Below, one piece after another: positions 26,202-35,797 of a DNA stretch of 64,000 bases. The notes under the pieces were generated by a model that worked only from the letters and a program-made list of their open reading frames with translations, was not told where the DNA came from and did not search any database. The number at the start of each line of letters is the position of its first letter. Position 1 is the first letter of the stretch. Origin of the DNA: Bacteroidota bacterium (GTDB lineage Bacteria; Bacteroidota; Bacteroidia; AKYH767-A; 2013-40CM-41-45); the NCBI GenBank assembly GCA_004295015.1, contig SHNE01000035.1, forward strand, positions 1 to 64,000, given 5' to 3'. Position numbers and translations under genes: made by a program.

Positions 26202-26696
26202 ATGGAACTAATTAAACCGGAAATAGGCCTGATATTTTGGATGTCAATTTCATTTTTGTGCGTCCTCTTTATTCTGGGAAAATTTGCATGGCCAATGATT
26301 CTCAAATCATTGAAAGAGCGTGAGCAATCCATTGCTGAAGCATTAAATGCTGCCAAAAAAGCAAAAGAAGAAATGGCTGCATTGAAAGATGACAGTGAAA
26401 TTCTTTTACGTCAGGCACGTGCAGAAAGAGATTTGATGCTGAAAGAGGCCCGTGATGCAAAAGATGCAATTATCGCTGAAGCTAAACTGAAAGCACAGAC
26501 TGAAGGAAGCAAGCTGATCGCACAAGCTCAAGAAGCTATCAATAATCAAAAGATGGCGGCAATCACCGAATTGAAAAATTCAGTTGCAAGCATGTCTATT
26601 GAAATTGCTGAAAAAATCCTTCGCCAGGAACTTAGTCGTGATGAGAAACAAAGATCTCTCATGAAGACCTTGATGGATGACATTAACCTGAATTAA
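26202..26696 (+). CDS. atpF: F0 ATP synthase subunit b
   Basis: Peripheral stalk: one membrane segment at about residues 7-28, then a long charged coiled coil (about 40-160) rich in Ala, Lys and Glu. 164 residues, as usual for a homodimeric b subunit; there is no second b-prime gene here. The C-terminal helix would contact the delta subunit encoded next. Confidence 0.96.
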   Translation: MELIKPEIGLIFWMSISFLCVLFILGKFAWPMILKSLKEREQSIAEALNAAKKAKEEMAALKDDSEILLRQARAERDLMLKEARDAKDAIIAEAKLKAQTEGSKLIAQAQEAINNQKMAAITELKNSVASMSIEIAEKILRQELSRDEKQRSLMKTLMDDINLN

Positions 26697-26734
26697 TTTA
26701 AGCATTCAGAAAATTTTTATTCAAAAAAATATTC

Positions 26735-27292
26735 ATGTTAGATACAGTTGTCGCTAAACGTTATGCAAAATCCCTCCTGGGCCTCGCCAAAGAAATGGGC
26801 GTTTTAAAAGAGGTCAATGAGGATATGAAGTTGTTTGCTTCCGTTTGTAATGAGAATCGTGAATTGCCTGTTCTGTTTAGAAATCCTATTGTTCCTTCTG
26901 ATAAAAAACTGGCTATTCTAAAGGCATTGTTTAGCCAGAAGATGAACAAGCTTTCCCTGAGCTTCTTCGAAATTGTCACCCATAAAGGTCGTGAGAAGTT
27001 TCTGTTTGACATCGCAAAAGCTTACACAGAACAATTCAAAGTTCTTAATGGAATTCTTACTGCTGAAATCAGTTCTGCTTCAGGACTTGATGATTCATTA
27101 CGTGCCAAAGTTTTCGAAATGCTTAAAGACTCTAACAATTCAGAAATCGAATTGCATGAGAAAATTGACAAGGATCTGATTGGTGGATTTATACTTCGCG
27201 TAGGTGATAAGCAATACGATGCAAGCATATTATCAGATTTACGAAAATTAGCCCGTCAGTTTTCAACAAACCCATACATCGCAAGAAATTAA
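26735..27292 (+). CDS. atpH: F1 ATP synthase subunit delta
   Basis: Connects the peripheral stalk to the top of F1. The N-terminal six-helix domain starts with VAKRYAKSLLGLA. The C-terminal part carries the signature IDKDLIGGFILRVGDKQYDAS near 150-170. 185 residues. It lies 38 bp after atpF and 58 bp before atpA, in the standard order. Confidence 0.96.
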   Translation: MLDTVVAKRYAKSLLGLAKEMGVLKEVNEDMKLFASVCNENRELPVLFRNPIVPSDKKLAILKALFSQKMNKLSLSFFEIVTHKGREKFLFDIAKAYTEQFKVLNGILTAEISSASGLDDSLRAKVFEMLKDSNNSEIELHEKIDKDLIGGFILRVGDKQYDASILSDLRKLARQFSTNPYIARN

Positions 27293-27350
27293 TTTAGGAT
27301 CCTTGTGATTCTATAAACTTAAGAATAAACAATATTAAATAAAATATAAA

Positions 27351-28934
27351 ATGGCTGAAGTAAGACCCGATGAAGTTTCCGCAATATTGCGCCAGCAACT
27401 TGCCGGCTTTAAGACAGAAAAGGAACTCGAAGAAGTAGGAACAGTTCTCCAGGTTGGAGACGGTATTGCCCGTATTTATGGACTCAACAAAGTACAGTCG
27501 GGTGAGCTGATTGAATTTTCAAATGGCTTGCAGGGAATCGTTCTGAACCTTGAGGAAGATAACGTAGGAGCTGTATTGCTTGGAGCTTCAAACGATATTA
27601 AAGAAGGTGACGTTGTAAAGCGTACCGGAAAAATTGGTTCCATAAAAGTTGGTGAAGGAATGCTTGGCCGTGTGGTGAACACCTTAGGAGAGCAGATCGA
27701 CGGAAAAGGCCCTATCAAAGGTGAACTTTTCGAAATGCCAATTGAAAGAAAAGCTCCGGGTGTAATCTATCGTCAGCCGGTAACTGAACCTTTGCAAACC
27801 GGTATCAAAGCCATCGATGCGATGATCCCAATCGGAAGAGGTCAGCGTGAATTAATTATTGGTGACCGTCAGACCGGTAAAACAGCCGTTGCAATTGATA
27901 CGATCATCAACCAAAAAGAATTTTACGATAAAGGCGAACCTGTATTTTGTATTTATGTTGCCGTTGGTCAAAAAGGATCTACGGTTGCACAGATTCAAAA
28001 GACCTTGACAGAGGCCGGAGCGATGGCCTATACAGTTATTGTGGCAGCAACAGCTTCAACTCCGGCACCAATGCAATTCTTTGCTCCTATGGCAGGTGCT
28101 GCGATTGGTGAATTTTTCCGAGATACAGGTCGTCCTGCATTGATCGTTTATGATGATCTTTCTAAGCAGGCAGTTGCCTACCGTGAAGTTTCACTTTTAT
28201 TACGCCGTCCTCCCGGTCGTGAAGCATATCCCGGAGACGTATTTTATCTGCACTCACGTTTACTTGAGCGCGCTGCAAAAATCATCAACTCTGATGAAAT
28301 TGCCGCGCAAATGAATGATCTTCCTGATGCCCTTAAGGGTAAAGTTAAAGGCGGAGGTTCTCTTACGGCACTTCCGATTATTGAAACTCAGGCAGGTGAC
28401 GTATCGGCTTACATTCCTACTAACGTAATTTCTATCACAGACGGACAGATCTTCCTCGAAGCAAACCTCTTTAATGCAGGTGTACGTCCTGCAATTAACG
28501 TTGGTATTTCGGTATCACGTGTAGGTGGTAATGCTCAGATTAAGTCAATGAAGAAAGTTGCAGGTACTTTGAAGTTGGACCAGGCTCAATATCGTGAACT
28601 TGAAGCCTTCTCTAAGTTTGGTTCGGACCTGGATGCAACAACAAAAGCTACGCTTGATAAAGGAGTTCGTAACGTAGAAATTTTGAAACAAGGACAGTAT
28701 TCTCCAATGTCTGTTGAAAAGCAAACGGCAATTATTTATTGTGGAACGAAAGGACTTCTGCGTGATGTTCCTGTTCCAAGAGTGAAAGAATTTGAAGTGG
28801 AGTTTCTCGGAATTCTTGACGCTCAACATCGTGGAACCTTAGACGCTTTACGCAGCGGAAAGTTTGATGATAGCATCACCTCCGTTCTGGAAAAAGTTGC
28901 CGGAGAATTGAGCCCAAAGTATAAAACAAAATAA
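27351..28934 (+). CDS. atpA: F1 ATP synthase subunit alpha
   Basis: Non-catalytic nucleotide-binding subunit of the F1 hexamer. P-loop GDRQTGKTA at about 172-180. The Arg-finger region includes the ISVSRVGG signature near 370, and the DELSEED-equivalent C-terminal helical bundle follows. 527 residues, full length. The catalytic beta subunit and epsilon are not in this window; in Bacteroidota they are normally encoded elsewhere. Confidence 0.98.
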   Translation: MAEVRPDEVSAILRQQLAGFKTEKELEEVGTVLQVGDGIARIYGLNKVQSGELIEFSNGLQGIVLNLEEDNVGAVLLGASNDIKEGDVVKRTGKIGSIKVGEGMLGRVVNTLGEQIDGKGPIKGELFEMPIERKAPGVIYRQPVTEPLQTGIKAIDAMIPIGRGQRELIIGDRQTGKTAVAIDTIINQKEFYDKGEPVFCIYVAVGQKGSTVAQIQKTLTEAGAMAYTVIVAATASTPAPMQFFAPMAGAAIGEFFRDTGRPALIVYDDLSKQAVAYREVSLLLRRPPGREAYPGDVFYLHSRLLERAAKIINSDEIAAQMNDLPDALKGKVKGGGSLTALPIIETQAGDVSAYIPTNVISITDGQIFLEANLFNAGVRPAINVGISVSRVGGNAQIKSMKKVAGTLKLDQAQYRELEAFSKFGSDLDATTKATLDKGVRNVEILKQGQYSPMSVEKQTAIIYCGTKGLLRDVPVPRVKEFEVEFLGILDAQHRGTLDALRSGKFDDSITSVLEKVAGELSPKYKTK

Positions 28935-28999
28935 ATTGAAAATCTTCTTACAGGATTAGTTAAATCTGATCCTGTAAGTAGTTTTAGATAATAAGTGCC

Positions 29000-29878
29000 A
29001 TGGCAAATTTAAAGGAAGTACGTAATAGAATCAGCTCTGTTAATTCTACTCAGCAAATCACCAAAGCAATGAAAATGGTGAGCGCTGCTAAATTACGTCG
29101 TGCTCAGGACGCAATCACCATGATGCGTCCTTATGCCGGTAAGCTTCGTGATATCATGGAGAATATTTCAGGATCACTTGAAGGGGGTGTTGGTGGTGAA
29201 CTTACTAAAGCTCGTCCTGTGAATAAAGTATTGATCATTGCTGTTAACTCAAATCGTGGTTTATGCGGGGCTTTTAATGCCGGAATTATTCGCGCAACAA
29301 ACAAATTACTTCGCGAAAATTATGCCGCTCAGGTTAAAGAAGGCAATGTGAAAGTTTTATGTATCGGAAAAAAGGCCAGTGATTTTTTTAGCAAAACACC
29401 CTCTGTTTATGGAGGTAATCACAATGGTCTTTATAATAACCTTGACTTCGAATCAGTGGCTGCGGTCGCTGATGAAGTAATGGATAAGTTTAAAAAAGGA
29501 GATTACGACAGAGTTGATCTAATATACAATCAGTTTAAAAATGCAGCGGTGCAATATGTTACCATCGAACAGGTTTTACCTGTCGCACCCGCTGTAAAAA
29601 CAGAAGTTAAGGTACAAAACGATTATATTTTTGAACCCGGGAAAGAACAATTGGTTTTAGAATTAATGCCAAAATCAATTCGTGTTCAAATTTACAAAGC
29701 TGTTCTTGATTCCAATGCTTCTGAACATGGAGCAAGGATGACGGCTATGAGTAAGGCTACTGATAATGCAGGTGAATTATTACGTGATCTTCGATTGTCT
29801 TATAACAAAGCAAGACAGGCTGCGATTACCAATGAAATTCTTGAGATCGTTGCCGGAGCGGAAGCTCTTAATGGCTAA
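29000..29878 (+). CDS. atpG: F1 ATP synthase subunit gamma
   Basis: Central rotor shaft. N-terminal helix with RNRISSVNSTQQITKAMKMV, a Rossmann-like middle domain with NSNRGLCGAFN, and the C-terminal helix with NKARQAAITNEILEIVAGAEAL. 292 residues. Last gene of the operon. A weak palindrome (CTGATCATTGATCAG) about 30 bp downstream might be part of the 3' end, but the U-tract is poor. Confidence 0.97.
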   Translation: MANLKEVRNRISSVNSTQQITKAMKMVSAAKLRRAQDAITMMRPYAGKLRDIMENISGSLEGGVGGELTKARPVNKVLIIAVNSNRGLCGAFNAGIIRATNKLLRENYAAQVKEGNVKVLCIGKKASDFFSKTPSVYGGNHNGLYNNLDFESVAAVADEVMDKFKKGDYDRVDLIYNQFKNAAVQYVTIEQVLPVAPAVKTEVKVQNDYIFEPGKEQLVLELMPKSIRVQIYKAVLDSNASEHGARMTAMSKATDNAGELLRDLRLSYNKARQAAITNEILEIVAGAEALNG

Positions 29879-30002
29879 CAGAATTACAGGGGCCCGCAGC
29901 CCATTGTTCTGATCATTGATCAGTTATTGTTGTTTTTTATTTTGAACCTGGGCAATAGCCCCGTAAATTTCCGTAAATCTAATTTTCTATATTCTCAAAT
30001 TT

Positions 30003-30569
30003 ATGGAATTAAATATCCGATATATTTTAACAGTAACCATGATCCTTTTTGCGGTTATTGATGTAGTTGGTTCAATCCCGGTTTTGCTTGAGGTAAAAAA
30101 ACGCGTCGGTCATATCAAGTCCGGCCAGGCAACTTTGGTATCCATGGTGATTATGATTAGTTTCCTGTTTCTCGGAGAAACACTGCTTAGCTTTTTAGGA
30201 GTTGACATACAATCTTTCGCCATTGCCGGGTCATTGGTAATTTTCTTTCTTGCATTGGAAATGATTTTGGGAATCAGGCTTTACAAAGATGAAATTCCAT
30301 CGACTGCTTCTATTGTACCTGTTGCATTCCCTTTACTTGCCGGTACCGGTACGATGACAACTCTTTTGTCCTTACGTGCAGAATATGATATTCCGACAAT
30401 TATTATTGGTATTATTCTCAACCTTTTCATCGTGTATATTGTGTTAAGGAATCTGCACAGGCTCGAAAAGGTGCTGGGGACCGCTGGTATCAGCATTCTT
30501 CGTAAAGTCTTCGGAATCGTTTTATTGGCCATTGCTATTAAGCTTTTCAGGACAAATGTTGGCTTTTAG
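30003..30569 (+). CDS. MarC-family integral membrane protein
   Basis: 188 residues with six predicted membrane segments and the family motifs DVVGSIPV near 20 and VAFPLLAGTGTMTTL near 105, matching the PF01914 (MarC) pattern with a conserved P-x-x-x-G-T. Once thought an antibiotic-resistance protein; the true substrate is unknown. It is 124 bp from atpG with no clear TAnnTTTG box, so read-through from the ATP synthase operon is possible. Confidence 0.88.
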   Translation: MELNIRYILTVTMILFAVIDVVGSIPVLLEVKKRVGHIKSGQATLVSMVIMISFLFLGETLLSFLGVDIQSFAIAGSLVIFFLALEMILGIRLYKDEIPSTASIVPVAFPLLAGTGTMTTLLSLRAEYDIPTIIIGIILNLFIVYIVLRNLHRLEKVLGTAGISILRKVFGIVLLAIAIKLFRTNVGF

Positions 30570-30672
30570 TCCGCCAAATAGCCGAAAAAATTGGTAAAAA
30601 TCGTCTGTCTGACGAGGGTAATTTTGTTCTTTTTCTGAAAGTAAGTCGGGTGGATATTTGAAAAAAATATCC

Positions 30673-30680
30673 TACATTTG
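30673..30680 (+). promoter_or_regulatory. Probable -7 promoter element of the 1061-aa T9SS gene
   Basis: TACATTTG, 28 bp upstream of the ATG at 30709. The longer open frame, which begins with TTG at 30658, starts upstream of this box and would not be on the transcript. Confidence 0.5.
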
Positions 30681-30708
30681 GAAATACAAAAAAATTACCC
30701 TGACCGCT

Positions 30709-33700
30709 ATGAAAAAACTATTACTTAACGTGTTTGCTGTCCTTTCTGTTATGCTGACGGTTCAGCTTTCCGCAAGTGCACAAGGTACATACAACATGTG
30801 CTCCGTTTCAACTACGCAAGATTCAATAGGAACTCTTTATGATTCCGGGGGTCCGAATGATGTGTACGTTGTGAATGAAAATTGCACTTTGTTGATTAGC
30901 CCTCCTTGTGCAACAAGTATTACCTTGAATTTTCAAAAATTCGCAACTGAATCCGGCTATGACTTCTTTACAGTTTATGACGGAACAACAACAGCCGGTT
31001 TACAGCTGATGAACTATGCCGGAACAACAATTCCTGCTCCCGTTACTGCTGTTTCCGGAAGCATGTTAATTATCTGGAGGTCGGACGTGTCAATAGTTGA
31101 TAGTGGTTTTGCCTGTACATGGTCATCGGTGATTGCTCCAAGCATTACACCTACCGCTGCGATTGGAATTGGAAATACTAACCCTCCTCTGCTCGTCGAT
31201 GTTCAGTTTACTGATTTAAGTTCCGGCGGCCCTGTAAACTGGCTTTGGGATTTCGGTGATGGTGATACTGCCCGCAGTCAGAATCCTGTGCACGCTTATA
31301 GCATGCCTGGAACATATACAGTAACTCTTGTTGCATTTTCCTGCGTCGATTCCGATACGATTACTTCAACAATTACAGTACAAGCCGCACCGCAAATAAG
31401 TGTCTCCCCTGATTCATTAGTGGCAAACGTTATGTGCGGTGATGTTGTCTCGTTCACTCTCGGAGTAACAAACAATGGAGGCGGACAACTGGTATACAGT
31501 ACAGATGGATCCACGAATTCTTCGATCCGTGTGTTGGCTATGTCCTATGGAACAGATTTGTTTTCGGAATTTCCGAATACGATTGCAGCAATCAATCAGT
31601 ATTTCACAAGCTATACACTAACAACTACTGCAACAACAAGTCCCGGTACATTACAAGGTTTGTTGACAGGTAAGAATGTTCTTTTAATTCCTGAGCAGGA
31701 ATTAGGAGACCCGGCGGTTTGGACCAACTTAGGACCTGTTATTCGTACCTTTTTAAATAATGGTGGAAGTGTTGTATGGTGCGGAGCATTTTCTTCCGGA
31801 GCAGATTGTATGTTTAACACAGGAGTTTTCTCCGGAACATATTTTGATAACTCAGCAGCCAATACGGTTACTGTACTGGATCCTACGCATCCATTGGCTC
31901 AGGGACTTGCGGCAACCTTCACTGCTCCAAGCGCTACATTTGCCTACAATATCACCAATGTTGACAAAACATTAATTGTTGGTGATGCAGGTAGTGACAT
32001 CATTACTTATCGCCCTTTTGGTTCAGGTAAAGCCATATTCCTTGGTTTTGACTACTACACAACAGGTACAAACAGCTCACAAGCAATTGCAAACTCAATT
32101 GCATGGGGTGGACAGAACGGACTCGCATCATGGATTTCACTGAGTCAGACTTCTGATACAGTTACAGCTGTCGGTACTTCAAATGTGACAGTAACATTCC
32201 AAACTACCGGACTGGCTGCGGGAACGTATATTTCTAACATCGCAGTTTCCAGTAACGACCCATTGAATCCAACAGTGCTTGTACCTTGTACTCTTACAGT
32301 TGCCGGTGACCCTGCAATTGCTTTGACAGATACTTGTTTGGATTTTGGAACGATCATGCAACACACATCCGGCACATCTACATTCGACATTCAGAATACC
32401 GGTTGTGATACATTGCATATCTCCAGTTTCTCCTCTACGGCTCCACAATTCACGGCAACATCACCTGACAGCTATGTGCTTCCCGGTGGTTTCATGACTG
32501 TGACGGTGAGATTTAATTCTGCGACCGTAGGATCATTCAACGGATTCATTGAGATCATGAATAATGATATAGATACTGTTGTATGTGTGTCCGGTACGAC
32601 TACTCCGGCTCCTGCAATAGTTACTAATCCTAACTCACTCACAAAAAGTCTTCAGGCTTGTGGTAATACCACTACTGCAACATTTGTTATCGATAATGCC
32701 GGCGGTGTTGACTTAACTTACACTTTGGGCGCAACGCCGGGTTGGGTATCTGCTTCTCCTACATCCGGAACAATTGTACCGGCGGGCACAAATACAATTA
32801 CCTTGACTTTCAATAGTGGCACACTCACCGGAGGAACTTATGCTGCAAATCTTAATATTTCTTCGAACGATCCACTAACGCCAAACAAGGTGGTTGCCTG
32901 CTCTCTTGTAGTGGCAAATAATCCATGTATTGATTTTTCCGATACATCCAACACTTGTACAGGTCAGTTTGTATTTACCTCAACATCGATCAATACTCCT
33001 ACTTCCTATTTCTGGGATTTTGGTGATAATAATGGAACTTCAACTCTTGCTAACCCTACGTATCAATATGCTGCCAATGGTTCATTTGACGTGAAGCTTG
33101 TAGCGTGTAACAATGATGGTTGTGACTCAATTACTAAAACTGTTCTGGCAGTAATTACCGGCCCGACTCCTACTACTTGTTATCCTGTTACTCAGGCTTT
33201 CTGTTGCGGTATTGGTGTTACCAATATTAATATAGGTACACACCCTGGACGTATAAACAATACAACTTTTGATGCCATTGAAGGTTATCAGGATTATACT
33301 TGTACAGATTTCATGACCTTATACATGGATGATACTTACCCTATTTCAATTACAACAGGTTTGACATATTATGAATTTGTCAGGGTTTGGGTTGATTGGA
33401 ATGATGATGGAACCCTTGATCCAACAGGTGAACTAATCTTTGCAGATTCTGCATTGACTAATCATCTTGGTAATTTCACTGTTCCTTCCTCTGCCGTAAT
33501 AGGTCAGCCTCTTCGCTTACGCGTTGCATCAGACTTCAGCGGTAATCCTGTTCCAACACCATGTCTGGATTTGAACTATGGTCAAGTTGAAGACTATGCT
33601 GTGTTCGTTGCACTTGGTACATCAGTTAACAATCTGACAAACAAATCAAACTTTAGTGTTTACCCTAACCCATTCTCAAACTCAACCAATATCGAATACA

Positions 33701-33894
33701 ATCTGAAAAACTCTTCATCAGTTTCTTTGGAAGTAATCAATATCATTGGTGAGACAGTTAAAACATTCATCCTGGATGAGAATCAGACTGCAGGGAAGCA
33801 CAATTATTCATTTGATAATGCCGGCAATGGAGTTTACTTCGTAAAGCTTAGCATAGACGGAGCGACTACCGTTCAGAAAATTATTAAAATGTAA
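30709..33894 (+). CDS. T9SS surface protein with CUB, PKD, ASH-like and GEVED domains
   Basis: From the ATG at 30709 the protein has a signal peptide (1-25, ending SASAQ). Domains in order: CUB-like (about 30-140, TLNFQKFATESGYDFFTVYDG), PKD (about 150-230, WLWDFGDGDTARS), a large alpha/beta region with GKNVLLIPEQE and a FLGFDYY segment, two or three HYDIN/ASH-like Ig units (SSNDPLNPT repeated), a second PKD (FWDFGDNNG), a GEVED domain (VWVDWNDDGTLDPTGE to YGQVEDYAV) and a T9SS type A sorting domain ending KIIKM. Adhesin or glycan-binding role inferred. A strong terminator follows. Confidence 0.87.
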   Translation: MKKLLLNVFAVLSVMLTVQLSASAQGTYNMCSVSTTQDSIGTLYDSGGPNDVYVVNENCTLLISPPCATSITLNFQKFATESGYDFFTVYDGTTTAGLQLMNYAGTTIPAPVTAVSGSMLIIWRSDVSIVDSGFACTWSSVIAPSITPTAAIGIGNTNPPLLVDVQFTDLSSGGPVNWLWDFGDGDTARSQNPVHAYSMPGTYTVTLVAFSCVDSDTITSTITVQAAPQISVSPDSLVANVMCGDVVSFTLGVTNNGGGQLVYSTDGSTNSSIRVLAMSYGTDLFSEFPNTIAAINQYFTSYTLTTTATTSPGTLQGLLTGKNVLLIPEQELGDPAVWTNLGPVIRTFLNNGGSVVWCGAFSSGADCMFNTGVFSGTYFDNSAANTVTVLDPTHPLAQGLAATFTAPSATFAYNITNVDKTLIVGDAGSDIITYRPFGSGKAIFLGFDYYTTGTNSSQAIANSIAWGGQNGLASWISLSQTSDTVTAVGTSNVTVTFQTTGLAAGTYISNIAVSSNDPLNPTVLVPCTLTVAGDPAIALTDTCLDFGTIMQHTSGTSTFDIQNTGCDTLHISSFSSTAPQFTATSPDSYVLPGGFMTVTVRFNSATVGSFNGFIEIMNNDIDTVVCVSGTTTPAPAIVTNPNSLTKSLQACGNTTTATFVIDNAGGVDLTYTLGATPGWVSASPTSGTIVPAGTNTITLTFNSGTLTGGTYAANLNISSNDPLTPNKVVACSLVVANNPCIDFSDTSNTCTGQFVFTSTSINTPTSYFWDFGDNNGTSTLANPTYQYAANGSFDVKLVACNNDGCDSITKTVLAVITGPTPTTCYPVTQAFCCGIGVTNINIGTHPGRINNTTFDAIEGYQDYTCTDFMTLYMDDTYPISITTGLTYYEFVRVWVDWNDDGTLDPTGELIFADSALTNHLGNFTVPSSAVIGQPLRLRVASDFSGNPVPTPCLDLNYGQVEDYAVFVALGTSVNNLTNKSNFSVYPNPFSNSTNIEYNLKNSSSVSLEVINIIGETVKTFILDENQTAGKHNYSFDNAGNGVYFVKLSIDGATTVQKIIKM

Positions 33895-33914
33895 ATTGAC
33901 TTAACAATATCTTT

Positions 33915-33947
33915 AAAGGGATCACGATTTCGTGGTCCCTTTTTTTG
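33915..33947 (+). terminator. Intrinsic terminator of the T9SS gene
   Basis: Twelve-bp stem with one G-T pair (33915-33926 with 33931-33942), loop of four, and a T-run to 33947. Confidence 0.85.
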
Positions 33948-33984
33948 TTTAAAATTCCGGACGAATTTCTTTTATTATTCATTG

Positions 33985-33992
33985 TATCTTTG
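33985..33992 (+). promoter_or_regulatory. Probable -7 element of the ferredoxin gene, next to its start codon
   Basis: TATCTTTG ending 4 nt before the ATG at 33997. With the usual offset, transcription would begin at or next to that A, giving a leaderless mRNA. It also excludes an upstream in-frame start at 33982. Confidence 0.5.
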
Positions 33993-33996
33993 TTTT

Positions 33997-34323
33997 ATGA
34001 AATTTCAAAAACATGTGTTCATCTGCACTAACCAAAGACCTGCAGATGCAAAAAAATCCTGTGGTGAAGCTTGCGGATTGGCCTTAGTAAGTGCATTTAA
34101 AAAGTCTCTGAAGGAGAAAGGCCTAAGTGATAAAATCCGTGCGCAGAAATCGGGTTGCCTTGATGTTTGTGAACATGGCCCATCCATGGTAGTATATCCT
34201 GAAGGCGTTTTTTATGGATCAGTTCAGGAAAGTGATGTTGAAGAAATCATACTGGAACACCTGATAGAAAACAAGCCGGTAAAAAGATTGAGAATCGATT
34301 TTTCCGAGGATATTATTAAATAA
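33997..34323 (+). CDS. Thioredoxin-fold [2Fe-2S] ferredoxin
   Basis: 108 residues with the cysteine pattern of thioredoxin-like [2Fe-2S] ferredoxins: Cys10, Cys22, then Cys54 and Cys58 in SGCLDVCEHGP, with an extra Cys26. The fold strands VFICTN and SMVVYPEGVFYG are recognisable. Small cytoplasmic electron carrier whose partner is not encoded nearby. The start is set by the promoter box at 33985-33992. The 114-aa gene follows after 3 bp, so the two are co-transcribed. Confidence 0.9.
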   Translation: MKFQKHVFICTNQRPADAKKSCGEACGLALVSAFKKSLKEKGLSDKIRAQKSGCLDVCEHGPSMVVYPEGVFYGSVQESDVEEIILEHLIENKPVKRLRIDFSEDIIK

Positions 34324-34326
34324 CAC

Positions 34327-34671
34327 ATGCAGGAATACCTTGAAAAATATCGGCATGATTTTGCGATAATCAGGGAAACAGCTGCCCAACTAATCAAGGA
34401 TTTCAATGTTGCAGGATTCGAGGTCACTTTTAGTGGCAACGAGTTGACAGCCTATGAAGAATTAAAGAATCAAATCGAGCCTGTTTTGTATGACTTGTTT
34501 CGAAATAACTTGTCTCAGTTTCAAAGTTTATTGTACAGGATTGACCTTGACGAAAGACTATTGAGCGATACATTAAAAAATTCCGAAGGAAGTAGTTTCT
34601 CGTCAACTCTCGCCGAACTTGTGCTTAACAGAGAATTTCAGAAGGTGCTTACAAGGAGATTTTATTCCTAG
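34327..34671 (+). CDS. Conserved hypothetical helical protein (114 aa)
   Basis: Short soluble alpha-helical protein without cysteines or signal peptide. Motif content is limited: an N-terminal helix EYLEKYRHDFAII, a central LKNQIEPVLYDLF, and a C-terminal AELVLNREFQKVLTRRF. It begins 3 bp after the ferredoxin stop, and that pairing is the only clue to its role. I do not recognise the family. Confidence 0.75.
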   Translation: MQEYLEKYRHDFAIIRETAAQLIKDFNVAGFEVTFSGNELTAYEELKNQIEPVLYDLFRNNLSQFQSLLYRIDLDERLLSDTLKNSEGSSFSSTLAELVLNREFQKVLTRRFYS

Positions 34672-35094
34672 TGTAAACTTTGTGTTAATTGTTAGCCTTA
34701 TTTTAATACAAGGAAATCCCCGAATATTTTCAATCATTTATTGCTTGCGTCGGATCTGCCGGAATAATCATCTGTTGCAATGTTAAATTATTTTAACACT
34801 CTATGATTCTCACTGCAGAGCAAGTTCAATTATCGCCTTAAAAGGGCATTCTTTCTTTTTCTTACATGACAACATCTGTATACTATTTCTTTGGTGTGAT
34901 TATTGCACAATCTTTAGGCAATCATACCGTTAATTAATTTAAATACCTCTTAAGCTGTTAAAACACCCGCAATTTAACATGTATTATTAGAGTTATTAAG
35001 CGGAATGTTTGTTGTGGAAATGATTCTTCTGTGACAATAAAAGAGGGAAAGAAAAATAATTTTAATAAGGAATTTTAAACGAAAGGAGCAAACC
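34672..35094. other. AT-rich gap before the sigma factor gene
   Basis: 423 bp with no gene. A strong Shine-Dalgarno-like AAAGGAG (35082-35088) lies 6 nt before the sigma factor ATG; such purine-rich sites are unusual in this phylum. I found no clean TTTG/TAnnTTTG pair, so the promoter may be recognised by another sigma factor, possibly by the ECF protein itself. Confidence 0.5.
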
Positions 35095-35625
35095 ATGAAA
35101 AAGCAAAATCTTCTTAAAGAGAATAAAGAGTTTAAATATAAAGTCTCGGATGAATCGCGTCCTCTGAGAGCATATGCATTGAAGCTTACTCATGATATGG
35201 ATGATGCGAATGATTTGGTTCAGGAAACTATGTTGAAGGCATTTGTGAATGAGGAAAAGTTTCAGGAAGGGACCAATCTTAAAGGTTGGTTGTACACCAT
35301 TATGAAGAACATCTTTATCAATAAATACAGACGAGCGGTAAAGTCAAATATTTTTAATGACCCAACTGACAACCAGTATTTTATTAATTCGTCTTCTGTC
35401 ACCCATCGAAATGACGGTGAAGGAAACCTGATCATGAAAGAGATTACGATCGCATTGGCCGGCTTAAATGAGAATTTAAAAACACCATTCATGATGAGTT
35501 ATCGTGGATATAAGTATGAAGAGATAGCCAGTTTTCTTCAGATTCCTTTGGGAACCGTAAAAGTGAGAATCCACAATGCCAGAAAAGAACTCATGAAAAA
35601 ACTGGATAGTTATAAAAAGGGTTAA
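35095..35625 (+). CDS. ECF-type RNA polymerase sigma factor
   Basis: 176 residues with region 2 (LRAYALKLTHDMDDANDLVQ, about 25-45, then a GWLYTIMKNIFIN helix) and region 4 (YEEIASFLQIPLGTVKVRIHNAR near 140-160, a helix-turn-helix for the -35 site). Both regions are complete. No anti-sigma gene neighbours it and a terminator follows 26 bp later, so it is monocistronic and must be controlled by transcription or by a distant partner. Preceded by the strong AAAGGAG site. Confidence 0.92.
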   Translation: MKKQNLLKENKEFKYKVSDESRPLRAYALKLTHDMDDANDLVQETMLKAFVNEEKFQEGTNLKGWLYTIMKNIFINKYRRAVKSNIFNDPTDNQYFINSSSVTHRNDGEGNLIMKEITIALAGLNENLKTPFMMSYRGYKYEEIASFLQIPLGTVKVRIHNARKELMKKLDSYKKG

Positions 35626-35650
35626 TTGTTATTGTTTTAGGAGTTTAGGA

Positions 35651-35680
35651 AGGTCCACAGATTATTTGTGGACCTTTTTT
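35651..35680 (+). terminator. Intrinsic terminator of the sigma factor gene
   Basis: Nine-bp perfect stem (AGGTCCACA 35651-35659 with 35667-35675), seven-base loop, T-run to 35680. Confidence 0.88.
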
Positions 35681-35785
35681 ATTATGATCAGCTGATAGGA
35701 ATTCAACAAGTAAAATTCCAAGCCGCTAGAATGTAAGAGGCATTAATATTTGGGAATCGCTTAAACCTATGAATTTGTTATTTAT

Positions 35786-35793
35786 TATCTTTG
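35786..35793 (+). promoter_or_regulatory. Probable -7 element of purQ, next to its start codon
   Basis: TATCTTTG ending 4 nt before the purQ ATG, which implies a leaderless or nearly leaderless transcript. No TTTG at the standard spacing. Confidence 0.5.
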
Positions 35794-35797
35794 TGCC

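Noticed and set aside
29895-29940. Palindrome CTGATCATTGATCAG as terminator of atpG
   Set aside because: Short stem with a poor U-tract; not strong enough to list as a feature.
30658-30708. Longer TTG start of the 1061-aa T9SS protein
   Set aside because: It lies upstream of the TACATTTG box; the ATG at 30709 begins a proper signal peptide.
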